The position numbers and the translations under genes were made by a program. A stretch of 54,868 nucleotides of DNA from Streptomyces longispororuber. GTDB lineage: Bacteria; Actinomycetota; Actinomycetes; Streptomycetales; Streptomycetaceae. The notes under the pieces are model-generated. The model did not search any database, was not told the DNA's origin, and saw only the letters and a list, made by a program, of their open reading frames with translations. Shown in pieces: positions 10,377 to 20,043 of the stretch; position 1 is the first letter of the stretch, and the number at the start of each line of letters is the position of its first letter. The stretch is from assembly GCF_014656095.1 (NCBI RefSeq), contig NZ_BNBT01000048.1, positions 1-54,868 on the forward strand. The letters are read 5' to 3'.

Positions 10377-11171
10377 ATGCTCGACTACGGCAAGGAGGCC
10401 GTCCGGTACGACGCGTCGCGCGGCGGCGAGCCCCGGGCCGCCGCCGCGGCCGCCGCGGTCCTGTCGCTGCTGCCGCCGGGCACCGGCAGCCTCCTGGACG
10501 TCGCCTGCGGCACGGGCCTGGTGACCCGCCGGTTCGCCGCCGAACCGGGCCTGCGCGTCACCGGTGTCGACGCGACCTCCGCCATGGCGCGCATGGCGGC
10601 CGCCCGCGTCCCGGGCGCCGTCGTGCTCGGGGACAGCCGCCGACTGCCGTTCCCCGACGCGGCGTTCGACGCGGTGAGCACCGTGTGGCTGCTGCACCTG
10701 CTCGCCGACCCCGAGGAGGCCGCGACGGTCGTCGCGGAGTGCGCGCGGGTCCTCAAGCCGGGCGGCCGCTACGTCACCACCGTCGACAAGGCGGCCGCGC
10801 ACAACGTGGGCAGCGACATCGACGCCGTGCTCGCGGGCCGCCCCGTCCGCAGCCCCGTGGACGGCGCGGCCCGGGTCGAGGGCTACGCCGCGGCGTGCGG
10901 GCTCGCCCCCGCGGGCCGGGCCCGCTTCACCGGCCACGGCCAGGGCCGCAGCCCGCGCAGCACGGTGGCGGACCTGTTCCGCGGCTGGTTCACCAGCATC
11001 CCGCCGGACAGCGCCATGGCGCGGGAGTACGCGGCGCGGCTCGCGGACCTGCCGGACCAGGACGTACGGCGCCCGGACCCGGTGTTCACGCTCCGCTCCT
11101 TCGCCGAGCCGACCGCGCAGGGGCGCGACCGGGTTTGCCGGAACGGCAACGGAAGTAGCCGTTTCCGCTGA
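10377..11171 (+). CDS. Class I SAM-dependent methyltransferase
   Basis: A 264-aa Rossmann-fold methyltransferase. The SAM-binding motif I is LLDVACGTGLVTRRFA (about residues 40-55), followed by VTGVDATSAM (motif II acidic) and LPFPDAAFDAVSTVWLLHLL (motif IV region), typical of the UbiE/Methyltransf_11 group. ATG at 10377 has GAGGG about 6 nt upstream and is preferred over a GTG at 10356 that abuts the previous stop. The substrate cannot be told from sequence. Confidence 0.85.
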   Translation: MLDYGKEAVRYDASRGGEPRAAAAAAAVLSLLPPGTGSLLDVACGTGLVTRRFAAEPGLRVTGVDATSAMARMAAARVPGAVVLGDSRRLPFPDAAFDAVSTVWLLHLLADPEEAATVVAECARVLKPGGRYVTTVDKAAAHNVGSDIDAVLAGRPVRSPVDGAARVEGYAAACGLAPAGRARFTGHGQGRSPRSTVADLFRGWFTSIPPDSAMAREYAARLADLPDQDVRRPDPVFTLRSFAEPTAQGRDRVCRNGNGSSRFR

Positions 11172-11222
11172 CCCGCCGCAGGCTGGAGCCGATCCCGGAA
11201 GCGACGGAGAGGCGGCAGGGCG

Positions 11223-12284
11223 ATGACGGAGTTCGCGGGCGACGGCAAGGGCGGCGAGGACGGCGGCGGCCACGGGCCCGGCGCGCACGGCCGGCACGCG
11301 CACGGCGACCACGGCCACGGCGGTCCCGGCGACCACGGCCACGGCGCGCACAGCGGGCCCGGCGGGCACAGCGGGCACGGCCATGGTCATGGCGGCCACG
11401 GTCACGGCCACCGCCACGGCGCCGAGATCGACTGGGCCGAGATGGCCCCCGTCCTGGAGGCGAACGCCGAGGTCACCGCCCCGGCGTACCGGCAGGTCGC
11501 CGACTGGCTGCGGGAGCTGCGCGCCGGTGCGGAGCCGTCCCTGGTGGTCGACGCGGGCAGCGGCCCGGGCGTGGTCACCTGCCTGCTCGCCCAGGCCTTC
11601 CCCCGCGCCCAGGTGGTCGCGGCCGACCCCGAGCAGGCGCTGCTCGACCGCGCCGCCGCCCGCGCGGCCCGCCTCGGTCTCGGCGACCGCGTGCGCGCCC
11701 ACCGGGCCGAACTCCCGGACGGCCTCGGGGCGCTGCCGCCCGCCGACCTCGTCTGGGCCGCCCGGTCCGTGCACCACGTGGGCGACCAGGTCGCCGCGCT
11801 CGCCGCCCTCGGGGAGCGACTGGCGCCGGGCGGGGCGCTCGCCGTCCTGGAGGGCGGGCTGCCGCCGCGCAGCCTGCCGCGCGACATCGGCCTCGGCCGG
11901 CCCGGACTCCAGGCGCGCCTGGACGCAGCCAACGAGGCCTGGTTCACGCGCATGCGCGCGGAGCTGCCCGGCGCCAAGGAGACGGTGGAGCACTGGCCCG
12001 CGCTGCTCGCGGCGGCGGGCCTGCGGCACACGGCGACGCGCACGTTCCTCCTGGACCTGCCCGCGCCCCTGGACGACCGGGCGCGGGAGCACGTCGCCGC
12101 CACCTTCGAGCGCTACCGCCACCTCGCGGCCGCCCCGGAGGCGCAGCCGGCCGCGCTGGCGGAGGACGACCTGGCGATTCTGGACCGGCTGATCGACCCC
12201 GAGGACCCGGAGAGCCTGTACCGCAGGGACGACGTGTTCCTCCTCGCCGCGCACACCGTCCACGTGGCGGTACGCGAGGACTGA
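11223..12284 (+). CDS. SAM-dependent methyltransferase with histidine-rich leader
   Basis: A 353-aa protein. Residues about 16-66 are a glycine/histidine tract (repeats such as GHGGHGHGHRHG) that could bind Zn, Ni or Cu, as in metallochaperones. After it comes a class I methyltransferase core with motif I VVDAGSGPGVVTCLLAQ (about residues 110-126), VVAADPEQAL and DLVWAARSVHHVGD. ATG at 11223 follows GGAGAGGCGGCAGGG. It lies 51 nt after another methyltransferase. The fold call is firm; the role of the leader, and whether it regulates activity or handles metal, is unknown. The tract is encoded by direct DNA repeats and may simply be expanded low complexity. Confidence 0.85.
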   Translation: MTEFAGDGKGGEDGGGHGPGAHGRHAHGDHGHGGPGDHGHGAHSGPGGHSGHGHGHGGHGHGHRHGAEIDWAEMAPVLEANAEVTAPAYRQVADWLRELRAGAEPSLVVDAGSGPGVVTCLLAQAFPRAQVVAADPEQALLDRAAARAARLGLGDRVRAHRAELPDGLGALPPADLVWAARSVHHVGDQVAALAALGERLAPGGALAVLEGGLPPRSLPRDIGLGRPGLQARLDAANEAWFTRMRAELPGAKETVEHWPALLAAAGLRHTATRTFLLDLPAPLDDRAREHVAATFERYRHLAAAPEAQPAALAEDDLAILDRLIDPEDPESLYRRDDVFLLAAHTVHVAVRED

Positions 12285-12308
12285 CCCGGGCGGGCTCCGA
12301 AACCCCCT

Positions 12309-13010
12309 TCAGGACCGCAGCTCCGCCAGCCGATCCAGCGCGTCGCGCGCGGACTCCCGCTCGTCCGCGTCGAGTTCGATCGCGGCGGCCCGCCCCAGGA
12401 GCCGCCCGGCCAGCTCCTCGTCGCCCGTCCGCCGGGCGATGTCCCCGCGCAGCACCAGCAGCCGCAGGTGCTGCGCGGGGGTGGGCCGCTCGTCCTCCAG
12501 GGCCAGGGCGCGGTCGATGACCTTGGCGGCGCCCGCGAGGTCCTCCTTGGAGTCCACGAAGAGGTCGGCGAGGTGCAGGGCCCGAGCGAAGGTCTCCTTC
12601 GGCACGGGCCGCATGCTCTGGTCCTCGCTGATCGCCTGCCCGACCCGGATGCTGTTCCCCGCCGGATCGGTCATCAGAAACTGCCGCACCCCGTACGACA
12701 TGTCCTTCACCGGCCCGATCCGCGGCAGCCCGCGCCGCGGCACCTTCCCGTACGCCGCCTTCAGCCCGGCCCGGAAGGCCTCGTACAGCCCGTCCACGTC
12801 GTCGGTGAGGACGTAGCACCCCGAGTACGACGCGGCGGGGTCGTACTGCCGCATCCCGAAGAACTGCAGCTCCACGGGCCCGCGTTCGACGACGACGTAC
12901 GCGTACGGGCTCTTCTGGAAGTACGTCGTCTCGAAGCCCAGGGCGGTGTAGAAGTCCACGACCGGCTGGAGGGAGTGGGCAGGAAGCAGGGGGATGGTTT
13001 TCTCAGCCAT
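12309..13010 (-). CDS. VOC family (glyoxalase/bleomycin-resistance) protein with helical C-terminus
   Basis: A 233-aa cytosolic protein. Residues 1-125 form a vicinal-oxygen-chelate domain (VVDFYTALGFETTY near the start, FLMTDPAGNSIRVGQ near residue 120), like bleomycin-binding and glyoxalase-type proteins. Residues about 130-233 are helical and look like two or three TPR-like repeats (LHLADLFVDSKEDLAGAAKVIDRALAL is one, truncated here for length in concept only by its ends LHLADLF and RALAL). The pairing is unusual but occurs in actinobacterial annotations. A resistance or detoxification role is possible; no substrate is evident. It is convergent with the methyltransferase gene upstream. Confidence 0.82.
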   Translation of the reverse strand: MAEKTIPLLPAHSLQPVVDFYTALGFETTYFQKSPYAYVVVERGPVELQFFGMRQYDPAASYSGCYVLTDDVDGLYEAFRAGLKAAYGKVPRRGLPRIGPVKDMSYGVRQFLMTDPAGNSIRVGQAISEDQSMRPVPKETFARALHLADLFVDSKEDLAGAAKVIDRALALEDERPTPAQHLRLLVLRGDIARRTGDEELAGRLLGRAAAIELDADERESARDALDRLAELRS

Positions 13011-13107
13011 GCCGTCACTCTAGTCAAACTTGAATACCCAAAGCGAGGGGTTGTCGCTCACCAGCTCAACAGTGCCCAGGGGAGGCGTACACAAGGACCG
13101 CATGCCG

Positions 13108-13148
13108 CGGCCCGGCCGCGCCGTCGGGGAGGCGGGGCGGCCGGGCCG
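13108..13148 (-). terminator. Terminator after aldo/keto reductase gene
   Basis: CGGCCCGGCCGC and its exact complement form a 12-bp stem around a 17-nt loop, 20 nt past the stop codon of the minus-strand reductase gene. Confidence 0.7.
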
Positions 13149-13167
13149 AGGGGTACGCCGGTGGGGG

Positions 13168-14001
13168 TTACGCGACGTGGAACTCGGCCGGGTCCGGGCC
13201 GAGGCGGCGGTTCTCGTTGAGGGCGCTGATCGCGGCCATGTCCTCGGGGTCCAGCTCGAAGTCGAACACCTCGATGTTCTCCTTGATGCGGGACGGGGTC
13301 ACCGACTTGGGGATGACCACGTTGCCGAGCTGGATGTGCCAGCGCAGGACGACCTGCGCGGGGGTGCGGCCGTGCTTCTGGGCGATCGCGACGATCGCGG
13401 GGACCTCCAGGAGGCCCTTGCCCTGGCCCAGCGGCGACCAGGCCTCTGTGGCGATGCCCTGCTCCGCGTGGTACTCGCGGGCGGCGCGCTGCTGGAGGTG
13501 CGGGTGCAGCTCGATCTGGTTGACGGCCGGGATCACCGACGTGGCGTCGATGAGGCGCTCCAGGTGCTCCGGGAGGAAGTTGGAGACACCGATGGACTTG
13601 GCGCGGCCCTCGGACAGGATCTTCTCGAAGGCCTTGTACGTGTCGATGTACGTGTCCTTGTCCGGCATCGGCCAGTGGATCAGGTACAGGTCGACGTAGT
13701 CGAGGCCCAGCTTCGCGAGGGAGGCGTCGAACGCCTTGAGCGTCGCCTCGTACCCCTGGTCGGTGTTCCAGAGCTTCGTCGTGACGAAGAGCTCCTCGCG
13801 GGCGATGCCGGAGGCGGCGACGGCCTTGCCGGTGCCCTCCTCGTTCTCGTAGACGGCCGCCGTGTCGATGCTGCGGTACCCGGCCTCCAGGGCCGTCGTG
13901 ACGGCCTGCTCCGCCTCGTCGTCCGGCACCTGCCAGACACCGAAGCCGAGCTGGGGCATCTCGATGCCGTTGTTCAGGATGATCGGGGGGACCTTGCTCA
14001 C
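13168..14001 (-). CDS. Aldo/keto reductase (AKR5-like)
   Basis: A 277-aa NADPH-dependent TIM-barrel reductase of carbonyl compounds, resembling 2,5-diketo-D-gluconate reductases. The catalytic tetrad is visible in order: Asp and Tyr in SIDTAAVYENE, Lys in VTTKLWN, His in YLIHWPMP. The NADPH site IPKSVTPSRIKEN is near the C-terminus. I chose GTG at 14001 (MSKVPPIILNNG) because AAGGA lies upstream and homologues start there; an ATG at 14037 would add 12 unconserved residues. It is divergent from pqqA across 278 bp. Confidence 0.93.
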   Translation of the reverse strand: MSKVPPIILNNGIEMPQLGFGVWQVPDDEAEQAVTTALEAGYRSIDTAAVYENEEGTGKAVAASGIAREELFVTTKLWNTDQGYEATLKAFDASLAKLGLDYVDLYLIHWPMPDKDTYIDTYKAFEKILSEGRAKSIGVSNFLPEHLERLIDATSVIPAVNQIELHPHLQQRAAREYHAEQGIATEAWSPLGQGKGLLEVPAIVAIAQKHGRTPAQVVLRWHIQLGNVVIPKSVTPSRIKENIEVFDFELDPEDMAAISALNENRRLGPDPAEFHVA

Positions 14002-14279
14002 GGGCTCTCGATCCTTATACGTCGTCGGGTGGTACATCCATGGTCAACGATCAGGGGCCGTGTCGCATTCCTGGGGGACGCGGGGGCCGCGGTGGCCCTG
14101 AGAATGGCCGGATATGGCGCCGTTCCCAGCGGTCCGAACCATTGACCGCGTCCCGTCAGGCCGGGACTCTGTTGCACGCCACTGAACGCAGGCCATCCAT
14201 GTGAACAGCCTACGCATCGCGGTGGTGGTGTATGCCAGTGGCTCCTGATCCCCCACTTCTCAGGAAGGCAGGACGCGCC

Positions 14280-14423
14280 ATGAACCCCCACGAGCAGGAG
14301 ACCCCGGAGCAGTACCCCTCCGGCCCGTCCGACGCCACGCCCGCCCCGGCGTGGCAGACCCCCGCGTACACGGTCGTCGAGACCTCCCTCGAAGTCACCG
14401 CCTACCGGCTCGCCGACCGGTAA
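14280..14423 (+). CDS. pqqA: PqqA, precursor peptide of PQQ
   Basis: This 47-aa ribosomal peptide is the source of pyrroloquinoline quinone. The C-terminal 23 residues carry the family signature: WQTPAYTVVE then LEVTAYRLADR, in which Glu38 and Tyr42 (E-V-T-A-Y) are the two residues cross-linked by PqqE. The N-terminal 24 residues are an acidic, Pro-rich extension compared with short PqqA peptides such as the Klebsiella one. ATG at 14280 has AGGAAGG upstream. It is the first gene of a pqqABCDE operon; pqqB starts 8 nt after the stop. A longer in-frame start at 14232 exists but lacks a good ribosome site. Confidence 0.95.
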   Translation: MNPHEQETPEQYPSGPSDATPAPAWQTPAYTVVETSLEVTAYRLADR

Positions 14424-14431
14424 GCACGCCG

Positions 14432-15442
14432 ATGCTGCTGCAGGTGCTCGGCACCGCGGCGGGCGGCGGGCTGCCCCAGTGGAACTGCGCGTGCCCCGGT
14501 TGCGCCGGGGCACGCGCCCACCCGGGGCGCCGCCGCCTCCACGCCTCCCTGGCCGTCCACGCGGGCCGCGACCGCTGGTACCTCGTCAACGCCACCCCGG
14601 ACCTGGGGGAGCAGCTCGAACGGTGCCCGGAGCTGCTGCCCGACCCGGCGGGCGACCCCCGCCGGACCCCCGTCGCGGGCGTGCTGCTCACCGACGCCGA
14701 ACTCGACCACACCCTCGGCATCGCCCGGCTGCGCGAGGCCCGGGACGGCGTCGAGGTGTACGCCACCGCCCCGGTGGAGCACGCCGTGCGCGAGCGGCTC
14801 GGGCTCGGCGCCGTGCTCGCCCCGTACACCGCCGTCCGCTGGCGCGGGCTCACCGGCACGGGGGCGCCGCTCGGCGACGGGGCGGGGGTGCACGTCAGCG
14901 CCGTGCCGGTTTCGGCCAAGCGCCCGAGGTACGCGGCCGACACCGCTTCCCCGGACGCCGGGGACACCGGGGCCGCTGGGCTCACTGGGGACACCGGGGC
15001 CATCGGGGACACCGAGAACACAGGGGACACCGGGGCCGTCGCGGACGTCACCTCCGCGGGCGACGCCTGGTCCGTCGCCCTGTGTCTGCGCGACACCGCG
15101 ACCGGCGGCACGCTCCTGTACGCCCCGGCGCTCGCCGTCTGGAGCGACGCCTTCGAGGAGGCCGCCCAGGAGGCCGACGTCGTCCTCGTCGACGGCACGT
15201 TCTGGGACGACGAGGAGCCGCTGCGGGCGGGCTTCTCGCGCCGGACCGCCACCGGGATGGGCCATCTGCCGATCACCGGTCCGGGTGGCACCGCCGCCCG
15301 GCTCGCCCGCCTGCCGGGCCGTTGCCTGTACACGCATCTGAACAACACCAACCCGCTGGGCGACCCGGACGCCGAGCAGCACCGGCAGCTCGCCGCGTGG
15401 GGCCTCGCCGTCGCGGACGAACGGATGGTGATCGAGCTGTGA
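14432..15442 (+). CDS. pqqB: PqqB, PQQ biosynthesis metallo-beta-lactamase fold protein
   Basis: A 336-aa protein of the metallo-beta-lactamase fold that acts late in PQQ formation, where it is proposed to hydroxylate the cross-linked Glu-Tyr. It begins MLLQVLGTAAGGGLPQWNC, the PqqB hallmark, with the Cys cluster NCACPGCAGARA (structural Zn), LLTDAELDHTLGI, and the terminal YTHLNNTNPLGDPD. Residues about 175-208 are an unusual insertion of GDTG-type repeats absent from typical PqqB, which probably forms a disordered surface loop. It starts 8 nt after pqqA with no obvious Shine-Dalgarno site, so coupling to pqqA translation is likely. Its stop overlaps the pqqC start (GTGA). Confidence 0.95.
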   Translation: MLLQVLGTAAGGGLPQWNCACPGCAGARAHPGRRRLHASLAVHAGRDRWYLVNATPDLGEQLERCPELLPDPAGDPRRTPVAGVLLTDAELDHTLGIARLREARDGVEVYATAPVEHAVRERLGLGAVLAPYTAVRWRGLTGTGAPLGDGAGVHVSAVPVSAKRPRYAADTASPDAGDTGAAGLTGDTGAIGDTENTGDTGAVADVTSAGDAWSVALCLRDTATGGTLLYAPALAVWSDAFEEAAQEADVVLVDGTFWDDEEPLRAGFSRRTATGMGHLPITGPGGTAARLARLPGRCLYTHLNNTNPLGDPDAEQHRQLAAWGLAVADERMVIEL

Positions 15443-16317
15443 GGACGACCTCCCCGGACGGCCTTCCGGCAGGCCCGGACGGCCCCGCCCCGGACCCCGC
15501 CCCGCACCCGTCCCCGGCCCTGGCCCCGGACCCCGCCTCCGGCCAGCGGCTCCCGGAAGCCGCCGACGAGCGCGAGCCGTGGACCGCCGACGAGCTCACC
15601 GACCGGCTCCGCGCCGTCTCCGCCGAGCGCTACCACGACCGCCACCCCTTCAACGTCCGTATGCACGCGGGCGACCTCACCCCCGAGGAGCTGCGCCGCT
15701 GGATCGCCAACCGCTTCCACTACCAGCGCCACATCCCCGTCAAGGACGCCCTGATCCTCGCGAAGTTCGACGACCCGGCGCTGCGCCGGGGCTGGGCCCG
15801 GCGGATCCGGGACCACGACGGGGAGCGCGCGGGCGAGGGCGGCATCGAGCGGTGGCTGCGGCTCGGCGAGGCGGCGGGCCTTCCCCGCGCGACGCTGTGG
15901 GACAGCTCCCGGGTGCTGCCGGGCGTACGGCTCGCCGTCGACGGCTACGTCAACTTCTGCCGCCTGCGGCCCGCGCTCGACGCCGTCGCCGCCTCGCTGA
16001 CCGAGCTGTCGGCGCCGGACCTGATGCGCACCCGGATCGCCGCCTTCGAGAAGCACTACCCGTGGATCGACGCCGACGGGCTGGCCTACTTCCGCGGCCG
16101 GGTCGAGCAGGGCGGCCGCGACGGTCAGGAGGCGCTCGGCCTGGTCCGGGCCTGGGCGCGCACCCGCGCGCAGCAGGAGCGGGCCGTCGCCGCGCTCGCC
16201 TTCAAGTGCGACGTGCTGTGGACGCTGCTGGACGCCGTGGACCGGGGCCCCGCACCCGGCCCGCCCGGCCCGTCCGGCCCGGAAGCCGCCACCGAGCGGA
16301 AGGCCGGATCGCCGTGA
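15439..16317 (+). CDS. pqqC: PqqC, pyrroloquinoline-quinone synthase
   Basis: A 292-aa cofactor-free oxidase that performs the final ring closure and eight-electron oxidation to PQQ. The helical core begins near residue 46 (WTADELTDRLRAVSAERYHDRHPF) and shows RRWIANRFHYQRHIPVKDALIL, IRDHDGE, VDGYVNFCR, the FEKHYPWID helix and LAFKCDVLW. The first 45 residues are a Pro/Asp-rich extension not needed by the family. GTG at 15439 overlaps the pqqB stop by 4 nt. Confidence 0.96.
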   Translation: MRTTSPDGLPAGPDGPAPDPAPHPSPALAPDPASGQRLPEAADEREPWTADELTDRLRAVSAERYHDRHPFNVRMHAGDLTPEELRRWIANRFHYQRHIPVKDALILAKFDDPALRRGWARRIRDHDGERAGEGGIERWLRLGEAAGLPRATLWDSSRVLPGVRLAVDGYVNFCRLRPALDAVAASLTELSAPDLMRTRIAAFEKHYPWIDADGLAYFRGRVEQGGRDGQEALGLVRAWARTRAQQERAVAALAFKCDVLWTLLDAVDRGPAPGPPGPSGPEAATERKAGSP

Positions 16318-16658
16318 CGGACCTCGTACGACCCGATGGGCGGCCCCAGGGGCGATCCGACAGGTGCCCCGGCAGGTGCTCCGCCGGGCACCCCGACGGT
16401 CACCTCGACTGGCGGCCCGCCCGGGCCCGCTCCGTGACCCTGCGCCACGACCGGGTGCGCGGCCTCGACCTGCTGGTGCTGCCCGAGCGCGTCGTGGTGC
16501 TGCGCGGCGCCGCCGCGAGCATCCTGGCGCTGTGCGACGGCGAGCGGGACGTACGGGCGATCGTCGCGGAGCTGGAGCGGCGGCACCCGGGGGCACCGGT
16601 GGCCGACGAAGTCCCCGTGTTCCTGGACCGGTTGCGCCACGAGGGGTGGCTCCGGTGA
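16314..16658 (+). CDS. pqqD: PqqD, PqqA peptide chaperone
   Basis: A 114-aa small protein that binds PqqA and delivers it to the radical SAM enzyme PqqE. The conserved part covers about residues 35-114: VTLRHDRVRG, LLVLPERVVVLRGAAASIL, LCDGERDVRAIVAEL, DEVPVFLDRL, GWLR. A 35-residue polar leader precedes it, longer than usual; an internal start could trim it. GTG at 16314 overlaps the pqqC stop (GTGA), and its own stop overlaps the pqqE start in the same way. Confidence 0.93.
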   Translation: MTDLVRPDGRPQGRSDRCPGRCSAGHPDGHLDWRPARARSVTLRHDRVRGLDLLVLPERVVVLRGAAASILALCDGERDVRAIVAELERRHPGAPVADEVPVFLDRLRHEGWLR

Positions 16659-17782
16659 CCCCACCGACGCCGCCCCCGGCCGCCGGGCCGCGCCCCGCCC
16701 CCGACCCGCCCTGGGCCCTCCTCGCCGAGCTCACCCACGGCTGCCCGCTGCGCTGTGCCTACTGCTCCAACCCCCGTGAACTCGTACGGCGCGACGCGGA
16801 GCTGACCGCCGAGGAGTGGGCCGAGGTGTTCCGCCAGGCCGGTGACCTCGGCGTCGTGCAGAGCCACCTGTCCGGCGGCGAGCCGCTGTTGCGCCGCGAC
16901 CTGACGGGCATCGTCGCCGCCGCCGACCGCGCGGGCATCCACACCCAGCTCGTCACCAGCGGCGTCGGCCTGCACGAGGACCGCCTCGCCGCGCTCGTGG
17001 ACGCGGGCCTGCGCAGCGTCCAGCTCTCCGTGCAGCACACCGACCCCCGGCGGGCCGAGCACATCGCCGGGGCGCGGGCGTCCGGCGCCAAGGAGCGGGC
17101 CGCCCGGCTCGTCCGCGCGGCCGGGTTGCCGCTCGGCCTGAACGTGGTCCTGCACCGCGCCAACCTGGACGCGGTCGACGCCCTCGTGGACCTCGCCCTC
17201 ACCTGGGGCGCGGACCGGATCGAGCTGGCCAACACCCAGTTCTACGGCTGGGCGCTGCGCAACCGCGACGCGCTGCTGCCCCACCCCGACCAGGTCGCCC
17301 GCGCCCGCCGCGCGGTCGAGCGCAGACGGGCCGAACTCGCCGGGCGCCTGGAACTGGTGTGGGTCGCGCCCGACTACGTCGACGCCACGGCCAAGCCCTG
17401 CATGGGCGGCTGGGGTGCGGTGTCCCTGACCGTCGCGCCCGACGGGACGGTGCTGCCCTGCCCGGCCGCCGCCGACCTCCTCGGCGACGCCGCGCCGAAC
17501 GTACGGGAGCGTCGACTGGCGTGGATCTGGCGGGAGTCCGAGGCCTTCACCCGGTACCGGGGCGAGGCCTGGATGCCCGATCCCTGCCGGTCCTGCGCGC
17601 TGCGGTCCGTCGACTTCGGCGGCTGCCGCTGCCAGGCGTACGCCCTGACCGGCGACGCCGCGCGCACGGACCCCGCCTGCCGGCACGCGCCCGACCACGG
17701 GCTCGTCCGCGCCCTCGTCGACGCCGCGCGGTCCCCCGCGGCCGCCGCGGGCGGCTACGCCTACCGTGAGGAGGGAGCCTGA
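16655..17782 (+). CDS. pqqE: PqqE, radical SAM enzyme for PqqA cross-linking
   Basis: A 375-aa iron-sulfur enzyme that forms the C-C bond between Glu and Tyr of PqqA. The radical SAM motif CPLRCAYC sits near residue 30, and SGGEPLLR (SAM binding) near 72. A C-terminal SPASM region holds the auxiliary-cluster cysteines (PCMGGWG, LPCPAAA, DPCRSCALR, GCRCQAYAL, CRHAPDHG). GTG at 16655 overlaps the pqqD stop. It is the last pqq gene here; no pqqF-type protease is adjacent, so precursor trimming must rely on a protease encoded elsewhere. Confidence 0.96.
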   Translation: MTPPTPPPAAGPRPAPDPPWALLAELTHGCPLRCAYCSNPRELVRRDAELTAEEWAEVFRQAGDLGVVQSHLSGGEPLLRRDLTGIVAAADRAGIHTQLVTSGVGLHEDRLAALVDAGLRSVQLSVQHTDPRRAEHIAGARASGAKERAARLVRAAGLPLGLNVVLHRANLDAVDALVDLALTWGADRIELANTQFYGWALRNRDALLPHPDQVARARRAVERRRAELAGRLELVWVAPDYVDATAKPCMGGWGAVSLTVAPDGTVLPCPAAADLLGDAAPNVRERRLAWIWRESEAFTRYRGEAWMPDPCRSCALRSVDFGGCRCQAYALTGDAARTDPACRHAPDHGLVRALVDAARSPAAAAGGYAYREEGA

Positions 17783-17854
17783 ACCGCCCCGGCACGACGG
17801 CCCGTACGGCACCCGGACGACCAGCGACGGAGACGACGGTGACGACGGAGACCA

Positions 17855-17897
17855 CCGAGACGACCGAGACGACCGAGACGACCGAGACGACCGAGAC
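17855..17897 (+). repeat. 9-bp tandem repeat downstream of pqqE
   Basis: Nearly five copies of CCGAGACGA in a row, in the short spacer between pqqE and the ATG at 17913. Translated in frame with the next gene it would read Asp/Arg repeats, but the better start lies after it. Confidence 0.8.
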
Positions 17898-17912
17898 AGA
17901 GGTGCACCCGGC

Positions 17913-18773
17913 ATGACCCCCTCGCGCAGGACCGTACTCGCGGCGGCACTCGGCGCCGGGGCGGCCACGGCGGCCACGGCCGCGGGCCTCCCGCCCGCCA
18001 CGGCCGCCGGCCTCCCACCCACCAACCCCGTCACACCCGCCGGAACTACGCCCGCCCCGGCCGTCGGAAACCCGCCCGCCGCCGCGTGGAAGCTGCGCTG
18101 GGCCCCGTCCGCCCGCGACGTCGGCACCCGCGCCTTCGAGACCGTGGAGGACGACCGCGCCGCCTCCCACCCCGCGGCCAAGCCGCACATCAAGACCGAG
18201 GGCGACGCCTTCCGCTTCGACATCCACACCGTCGACCGCGACAGCCACACCGACCGGCAGCGCCAGGAGGTCACCGGCTGCCGCACCGGCGACACGTACC
18301 TGAAGTGGCGCGCGGGGGAGACGTGGCGGGTCACGTACCGCATGTACCTGCCGCGGTCGTTGCGGGCGACGACGACGTTCACGCACATCATGCAGATGAA
18401 GCAGCCGGGCCCGGGCACCTCGCCGATCGTCGTGCAGTCGCTGCGCCGCGTGGGCGGCGAGCAGACCGTCGAGCTGAAGGTCTTCGGCGGCGACGTCCTG
18501 GTCGGCCGCACCGCGCTTGAGCCGCTGCACGACTCGTGGACCGACGTCGACTTCCGGATCACCATCGGCGACGGCGCGTCGGGCGCGGTGCGCTGGATCC
18601 TGACGAACGGCGGGGCGACCGTCGTGGACGCGTCGAAGTCCGGCGTGGACACCTTCCTCGCCGACCGCGTGCGCCCCAAGTGGGGCATCTACCGCTCGCT
18701 CGGCGACACCTCAGGATCGCTGCGGGACACGTACATGCTCCTGACCGGCATGCGCGCCCACCAGCTCGTCTGA
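17913..18773 (+). CDS. Tat-exported polysaccharide-lyase-like protein
   Basis: A 286-aa exported protein. It begins MTPSRRTVLAAALGAG, a twin-arginine signal (SRRTVL) with Ala-rich core, so it is probably folded before export. The mature part is beta-rich and reads like a concanavalin-type lyase: FRFDIHTVDRDSHTDRQRQE, KWRAGETWRVTYRMYLP, FTHIMQMKQPG and RPKWGIYRSLGD resemble heparin-lyase-like or PL20-like folds. I hold the fold call moderately and the activity weakly. ATG at 17913 is preferred over one at 17766, which overlaps pqqE and would put Asp/Arg repeats before the signal. It may be co-transcribed with pqqE and the following dehydrogenase. Confidence 0.65.
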   Translation: MTPSRRTVLAAALGAGAATAATAAGLPPATAAGLPPTNPVTPAGTTPAPAVGNPPAAAWKLRWAPSARDVGTRAFETVEDDRAASHPAAKPHIKTEGDAFRFDIHTVDRDSHTDRQRQEVTGCRTGDTYLKWRAGETWRVTYRMYLPRSLRATTTFTHIMQMKQPGPGTSPIVVQSLRRVGGEQTVELKVFGGDVLVGRTALEPLHDSWTDVDFRITIGDGASGAVRWILTNGGATVVDASKSGVDTFLADRVRPKWGIYRSLGDTSGSLRDTYMLLTGMRAHQLV

Positions 18774-18822
18774 CCCGTCCCGCACGTCCACGCGCCTGCC
18801 GTCCCCGCCTCCAGGAGGTCCC

Positions 18823-19971
<1,149 letters not shown>

Positions 19972-19980
19972 CCCGCCCGC

Positions 19981-20010
19981 GCCGCCGCCCGCGCCAACCT
20001 CCGCGGCGGC
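19981..20010. terminator. Probable bidirectional terminator
   Basis: GCCGCCGC and GCGGCGGC form an 8-bp stem with a 14-nt loop in the 72-nt gap between the convergent dehydrogenase and ligase genes. Confidence 0.55.
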
Positions 20011-20043
20011 TGGGTCGACCCGATCGACGGACCGTGCGCGGGC

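Noticed and set aside
17766..17912. Earlier start for the Tat-exported lyase-like protein
   Set aside because: It would overlap pqqE and place an Asp/Arg repeat in front of a twin-arginine signal that must be N-terminal.
19972..20043. Possible peptide remnant in the gap between dehydrogenase and ligase genes
   Set aside because: Only about 20 readable codons with no start or ribosome site; a hairpin terminator explains the sequence.
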